Origin: Phoenix dactylifera
Lineage: Eukaryota; Streptophyta; Magnoliopsida; Arecales; Arecaceae
Assembly (NCBI RefSeq): GCF_009389715.1
Contig: NC_052399.1
Span: 10,294,585-10,358,584 of the forward strand
Direction of reading: 5' to 3'
Length of the DNA stretch: 64,000 nucleotides
Shown: in pieces, positions 59,030 to 64,000 of the stretch
Numbering within the stretch: the stretch's first letter is position 1
How the letters are laid out: each line of letters opens with the position of its first letter
Notes under the pieces: generated by a model
What the model was told of the DNA's origin: nothing
Databases searched by the model: none
The model's input: the letters and a program-made list of their open reading frames with translations, nothing else
Program-made: the position numbers and the translations under genes

Positions 59030-59763
59030 GCGCTCCGCCCTCCGCCGGAAAACCTGCAAGCAAGCCTCGCACCACCACCAGGGTAGTGGGGGCCCTCCGA
59101 CGATCAAGTCAGGAGAGATCGAAGGAGAAGGAGAAGGAGAGGTAGCAGGTAAGATGATACTCTGGAAAATCTTTTCTTACCCTCCCCCTTCCCCCCCCAG
59201 CCCCATATATATCAGGCTGGGGGGTTTTTCTGGGGATTGGTCATCGTGTGGCACGATGGGGTTGCCACTGACGTGGCCGTTACAGGACGTCGTGGGGCAG
59301 CGCTGGGTACGGCCATGGCAGGGCGTAGTGGAGCTCCGCTTTGTACGGCTGTTACAGGGGATCGTGGGGCAGCGCCGGATTCGACCGTTGCAGGGAGTAG
59401 TGGAGCAGGGGGCCGCGACGTGCCTCAGGGAAACAGTCTGTTGTTGTCAAGAGATTGCCGACCCGAGGTCGGATTGCTGGATCAAGGGGCAACCGACTCG
59501 GGGTCGGACTGCGGAGCTGAAGATATCCGACCCGAGGTCGGATTGCTGGATCAAGGGGCAGCCGACTCGGGGTCGGGCTGCGGAGCCGAAGATATCCGAC
59601 CCGAGGTCGGATTGCTGGATCAAGGGGCAGCCGACTCGGGGTCGGGCTGCGGAGCCGAAGATATCCGACCCGAGGTCGGATTGCTGGATCAAGGGGCAGC
59701 CGTAGTCTTCCTGGGTGCGCGTGCCGGTCACGTGGGGCATGGTGGCTAAGTTCCCCCGTAACA
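59030..59763 (-). repeat. 3' LTR of Tat-like element 2
   Basis: Right end ...TTCCCCCGTAACA followed by GTAGCCCCCCACT, complement of a polypurine tract. GGCCCTCCGACGATCAAGTCAGGAGAG (59090-59117) resembles the left part of LTR 1. A TATATATAT stretch near 59207 may be the minus-strand TATA region. The left boundary is approximate. Carries a 69-bp minisatellite. Confidence 0.6.
59459..59705 (+). repeat. 69-bp minisatellite with dyads in Tat-like LTR 2
   Basis: Units start at 59459, 59528, 59597 and 59666 (the last partial), nearly identical. Each has the perfect dyad CCGACCCGAGGTCGG and an imperfect one CCGACTCGGGGTCGG. The 69-base length keeps all frames periodic on both strands. Confidence 0.92.
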
Positions 59764-60029
59764 GTAGCCCCCCACTTTCGAGCCTGGAACCAGGAGGGGA
59801 ACGGGTGAAGGGAGTGACGCTTCGAGATTGCCGCCATCCCTCGGAAAGGTGCGCGCGCTCCGAGCTCCCCGCCTTCTTTATGGCGTATGGCGGTTGTCGC
59901 TAATCTGGCAGTCTGCGGATTTCGGCGGACATCCTTCCTTAATGGCGTCGATTCGCCTTTGGGGCGCGAACGATCCTTCGGCAGCCAGGCGTCCTTTGGC
60001 GTCACCGAGGCGTCACCCGCCTTTCCGCC

Positions 60030-60036
60030 TATTTAA
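60030..60036 (+). promoter_or_regulatory. Probable TATA box of the antisense gene
   Basis: TATTTAA lies about 270 bp before the ATG at 60298 in otherwise GC-rich DNA. A donor-like CCG|GTGAGT at 60169-60176 and an acceptor TTAG ending at 60295 suggest a 5' UTR intron. Confidence 0.45.
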
Positions 60037-60297
60037 CCGGGGGCCCTCCCCGTCCGCCTTTCTCTCCACAGGCATCCTCGAGTTTCTCCCTTGTGCTGCT
60101 GCCGTTGCTGTCGGACTGTTCGTTCGCTCCTCTTTTGACGCTCTCGGAGCCGTTCTTCCTTCCCTTCCGGTGAGTTACCCCATTCTTCAATTTAGGGCTC
60201 TCCGTACTTTTTCCTTTCGTATTAGTGTAGCCCAGTTGTTCCGGTCCCTTCTCCCCTCTTGACCCCGTCCTGACCGTAGATTCTCTGGCCATTAGGG

Positions 60298-62602
60298 ATG
60301 GACGAAGTAAGAGCGGACCGCATTCAGTCGGAGCTGGTCCCCGAAGACCTAGATAGGTTCGTGGCCCGGTACCACCTTCCCGAAGCCTGCAACGTTACGC
60401 TCCCGGGGCCTGAGGAGAGGATGTCCCATCCTCCTCCAGGAAAGGTCGCCATCAATGAGGACATCCTTCGGGCTGGGTTCCGCTTTCCCCCCTCGGACTT
60501 AGTCGTGCAGGTGCTTCGAGGTTTAAGAGTGGCGCCGACGCAACTGGTGCCGAACTCATGGCGTGCCCTGACGGCCTTCCAGGTTCTCTGCCGCATGCAC
60601 GAGGTTCCCGCCACCCTGAATATCTTTTGGGAATGCTACGGCCTGAACGGCCACCCCCGGGACAGAGGGTGGTGGTGCTTTGCGGCGCGGCGAGGGTGCG
60701 GCCTCGTCAAGGAGGCTCCTTCCTCCATTCATGGCTGGAAGGAGCGTTTCTTTTTCATCGACGTAGATCCCTCTTGGAGAATCGGGACAACCTGGGAGAC
60801 GCCGATGAAGTCCCCGATCGGCCTATCGAGGTTGTCAAGGGAGGAGTCCGATGGCGTCGCCGTTTTGACGGGGTTGGTTGCCGAGGGCCGGCTCCCCCCG
60901 GTGGCTCGCCTTATTTCCGAGGATGCCTTGGTGAACGTCGGTCTGAGCTCGGTGCCCGCCGACCGTGAGCCCGCCATCACTCCTTCTTTTTTAGCTCTTT
61001 TCTCCTCTTTCGTTTCTTCTTTCCATCAGTTTCTCAGTTTCTAACCATCTCGTTCTTTTTGCAGAAATCGACGACGTCATGCAGTCGGACAGGGCAATGG
61101 CTGTTAGTAGGGCGTCCCTACTGGAAGCGGTCCGGAGGAAGAAACGGACTCCTCCGAGCGGGGTCCCACCGGCGAAGAAGCCCCGCCAGCAGGCGACTCC
61201 GACGCCGACAGACGGGTCCGGGCCCACCGATCAGGGGGACGCCGCGGGCTCGGACCGACAGTTGACGCCGTATCAGCCCTCCGGTGATGAGACTACCGCT
61301 TTTCCGGAGGTGTCATCCGGGCGCGCCCGTGGTCGGTCCCCAGCCCGGCCTTCGACTCGGTCGGCCTCGGATGATACGAGAAGGAGGGGCGCGCCGAGGC
61401 CCCGGCCGAGCGGGACCCTGTCGATTTCTGGCGCGGCCCCCGCCCCGAGCACGGTCGGCATGACTCTCCCTCAAGCAATGGGTAAGGGTAAGGCCGCAGA
61501 ACCACCGTCCGGCTCCGGGGCGAAGTCGGGGTCGGCCTTCACTTTCGCCGGCGCCCGAAACCTCATCGAGACGGTGCTGCTGGAGGGTGACCGTAGGCAG
61601 GTCCGGCAGATGAGGATCCCTGAAGTCGGAGCTGCCAGCTGCGTCTGTCTCATGTCGGTGAGTATTCTTTTGGTCGCTTTCGTCATTTATAGGCTCTATT
61701 GATCCCCGTCTGACGCTCTCATTTTTCCTGTCTCTTAGCTCGCCCAGCACATGATCCGTCTGGAGGAGAGCCACGAGGAACAGGCGAGGCTCCTGGCGAA
61801 GGCCGAGAGCCGACTGAAAGCTGTAGAGGAGGGAGGCCAGGCTGCGGCGGGGAGAACGACCAGGGACCTCGAGACGAGGCTCTAGGTGGCCGAAGAGCGG
61901 GCACTCGGCTTCGCCGCCCTCGAGAGGCAACTGTTGGAGGCTCAGGAGCAACTCAAGGTTGCCTCGGGTCTCGAAAGCGAGATCAGGAAGGCGGAGGAGC
62001 GAGCCGAAAAGCAGTCCCGGAAGGCTGCCGACTTCCGGAAAAGGTGGGAGAAGGCCCAGCAGTTGGCCGACAACGCCCGCAACCGAACCCGATCTCTTGA
62101 AGCCAAGATGGCCGAATTGGAGTCGGCCTTGGAGGGGACTCGTGCGAGCAACCAGGAGCTTCATTCGCGCCTGGAGGAGGCTGAGGCTGCTCGCGTCGCT
62201 GTCGAGGCGAAGCACACGGAGGCTCGGGCCGATCTGCTGAGGGTCTCCTCCGAGGCGGACGACCGGATTGTGGCGAAGGTCATGGAAGCGAAAGCTCAAA
62301 TTACGGAGCGAGCGGAGGCGGCGCTGGCCGAGAAGAGCGCAGAAATCGGGCGTCAGGCGGTACAGGCCTATCGTCAGTCCGCCGAGTTCATCCGTGACAT
62401 GTCGGATGCGGGGTCCGACTCCTTTGCCTTAGGCTTCGATGAAGGCCTGGCAAGGGTGTCCACTAAATACCCCGGAATTGACCTGAGTGGGGTCTCCCTC
62501 CTCGACTCCCCTCCGATGCCATTGCCTGCCGGTTCTCCAACCGTCTCCCTATCCTTCGCGGACGTGCTCGCCGTTCCCGATCCAGGGGTTCCTCCAAGCT
62601 GA
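60298..62602 (+). pseudogene. Antisense gene of Tat-like element 2: gypsy-type transposon domain plus coiled coil
   Basis: Predicted exons 60298-60964, 61065-61657 and 61739-62602 have GT-AG borders and compatible phases, giving 707 codons with one in-frame TAG (61883-61885). Exon 1 carries the domain (MSHPPPGKVAI, GFRFPPSDLVVQVLRGL, PTQLVPNSWRALTAF, then WKERFFFIDV). Exon 2 is Pro/Ser/Arg-rich and probably disordered. Exon 3 is a long Glu/Ala/Arg coiled coil with a short tail (SVSLSFADVLAVPDPG). Such proteins are known as extra ORFs of Tat-lineage retrotransposons, antisense between pol and the 3' LTR, with unknown function. Position next to the complementary polypurine tract (59764) fits. 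It could be mistaken for a host gene. Confidence 0.78.
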
Positions 62603-62780
62603 CCCTCTGTACTTTTTCTTTGTTCTTTTCTTTGTATGTTGGCATTTTGCCATGTTGTATGGGTCTCGGCCCTGATGCAACGAAAGTTAATGCAAACAAA
62701 GTGTTTCCCCATTTCACTTTCGTCCTTCCTCTTTTTAACTCTTGGTAGCGTCTCGCCGACTCCTGACTCTTGAAGTTCCT
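62603..62780 (+). other. 3' flank of the antisense gene
   Basis: T-rich DNA with a TTGTATG and TGTTGTATGG region that could hold the polyadenylation signal. No gene. It leads directly into the 46-bp array. Confidence 0.4.
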
Positions 62781-63332
62781 CCGGCACTAGGCCAGGCATC
62801 CGAGGGTTAGGCCTCAGAAAATTCTTCCGGCGCTAGGCCAGGCATCCGAGGGTTAGGCCTCAGGAAATTCTTCCGGCGCTAGGCCAGGCATCCGAGGGTT
62901 AGGCCTCAGGAAATTCTTCCGGCGCTAGGCCAGGCATCCGAGGGTCAGGCCTCAGGAAATTCTTCCGGCGCTAGGCCAGGCATCCGAGGGTCAGGCCTCA
63001 GGAAATTCTTCCGGCGCTAGGCCAGGCATCCGAGGGTCAGGCCTCAGGAAATTCTTCCGGCGCCAGGCCAGGCATCCGAGGGTCAGGCCTCAGGAAATTC
63101 TTCCGGCGCCAGGCCAGGCATCCGAGGGTGAGGCCTCAGAAAATTCTTCCGGCGCTAGGCCAGGCATCCGAGGGTTAGGCCTCAGGAAATTCTTCCGGCG
63201 CTAGGCCAGGCATCCGAGGGTCAGGCCTCGGGAAATTCTTCCGGCGCTAGGCCGGGCATCCGAGGGTCAGGCCTCAGGAAATTCTTCCGGCGCTAGGCCA
63301 GGCATCCGAGGGTTAGGCCTCAGAAAATTCCG
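62781..63332 (+). repeat. 46-bp tandem array, 12 units
   Basis: CCGGCGCTAGGCCAGGCATC followed by CGAGGGTTAGGCCTCAGGAA and ATTCTT repeats with exactly 46-base spacing from 62781 to 63332. Units differ by one to three bases (for example TTAGG or TCAGG). It lies in the element interior beside the antisense gene, where Tat-lineage elements commonly form arrays. Confidence 0.95.
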
Positions 63333-64000
63333 CTCATTGGTCGGCCAAGGCTGGCGCAAGCCGAGGCGACCGGTCGGGGCTTCAGGCTAGTCTGCTCCCG
63401 AGATGATCATCGGGTTAGCCTGGCATCCGAGGACTGAGCCTCGGAAAATTCCGCTCGTTGGTCGGCCAAGGCTGGCGCAAGCCGAGGCGACCGGTCGGGG
63501 CTTCAGGCTAGTCTGCTCCCGGGATGATCATCGGGTTAGCCTGGCATCCGAGGACTGAGCCTCGGGGAATTCCGCTCGTTGGTCGGCCAAGGCTGGCGCA
63601 AGTCGAGGCGACCGGTCGGGGCTTCAGGCTAGTCTGCTCCCGGGATGATCATCGGGTTAGCCTGGCATCCGAGGGCCGAGCCTCGGGGAATTCCGCTCGT
63701 TGGTCGGCCAAGGCTGGCGCAAGCCGAGGCGACCGGTCGGGGCTTCAGGCTAGTCTGCTCCCGGGATGATCATCGGGTTAGCCTGGCATCCGAGGGCCGA
63801 GCCTCGGGGAATTCCGCTCGTTGGTCAGCCAAAGCTGGCGCAAGCCGAGGCGACCGGTCGGGGCTTCAGGCTAGTCTGCTCCCGGGATGATCATCGGGTT
63901 AGCCTGGCATCCGAGGGCCGAGCCTCGGGGAATTCCGCTCGTTGGTCGGCCAAGGCTGGCGCAAGCCGAGGCGACCGGTCGGGGCTTCAGGCTAGTCTGC
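63330..64000 (+). repeat. 121-bp tandem array, 5.5 units, running off the window
   Basis: Units begin CCGCTC-TTGGTCGGCCAAGG at 63330, 63451, 63572, 63693, 63814 and 63935 (partial). Each ends with a CCTGGCATCCGAGG...GCCTCGG.AAATT stretch related to the preceding 46-bp monomer. Each also contains TGATCATCGGGTTAG. Units are nearly identical, so amplification is recent. 81-codon frames inside are by-products of periodicity. Confidence 0.95.

Noticed and set aside
58274..59107. 277-codon minus-strand frame
   Set aside because: It spans an LTR fragment and the edge of another LTR, has no recognised domain, and is rich in Arg/Gly/Ser.
60298..62602. Host coiled-coil gene
   Set aside because: Position beside LTR and polypurine tract, a related truncated copy at 57330 in the same context, and the gypsy-type transposon domain indicate a retrotransposon ORF.
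62781..64000. Regular array resembling a CRISPR
   Set aside because: Head-to-tail 46- and 121-bp repeats have no unique spacers, and this is a plant genome.

Overview
The window is plant nuclear DNA, probably monocot. The evidence is a GC-rich first exon typical of monocot genes, Del/Tekay-like, Athila-like and Tat-like Ty3/gypsy elements, CACTA transposons, a plant LINE with an RNase H domain, and one UGT85-type glycosyltransferase gene with a single phase-1 intron. A palm or other non-grass monocot is possible, but the sequence does not settle it. Nearly everything except the UGT gene is transposable-element DNA, much of it nested with readable target-site duplications (TSDs).

Layout: (1) 1-11040 is copy A of an old degenerate Ty3/gypsy chromovirus (leader, gag, PR, RT, RH, IN, 3' LTR). 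It is interrupted by an LTR-element remnant (about 220-1885) and a Pack-CACTA (4730-6438, TSD GAT). (2) 11041-15120 is low-information DNA with a second Pack-CACTA (11899-13800, TSD TTA) carrying pieces of two host genes, an old TRIM solo LTR and a decayed LINE. (3) 15809-17466 holds the one apparently intact host gene, a UGT85-type UDP-glucosyltransferase. (4) 18123-18863 is a TRIM retrotransposon in tandem form (three 137-bp LTRs, two internal domains). (5) 20641-49450 is copy B of the same duplicated segment as copy A. It is split by a young Athila-like LTR retrotransposon (22026-38696, TSD ATAAA), itself hit by a third Pack-CACTA (24054-28606, TSD TAC) carrying TRAP-alpha exons, and by a nearly full-length LINE (42074-48764, 15-bp TSD). 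(6) About 49460-55862 is a truncated Athila-like element on the minus strand whose integrase is split by a solo LTR (53112-55095, TSD ACTTG). (7) 55861-64000 holds two Tat-like elements. Each has a 3' LTR with its own minisatellite and an antisense gene encoding a putative 'gypsy-type transposon' domain; the second continues into 46-bp and 121-bp tandem arrays up to the window end.

The most notable content is the Pack-CACTA group. Two related elements carry complementary parts of one HpcH/HpaI aldolase gene; one of them also carries the coiled-coil domain of an NLR immune receptor in reverse orientation. A third element carries four intact exons of the ER translocon subunit TRAP-alpha behind a foreign exon whose splice phase fits. 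The paralogous copies in the window provide empty sites for several insertions, so order and precision can be read directly. All similarity statements come from reading the sequence by eye; no database search was run.
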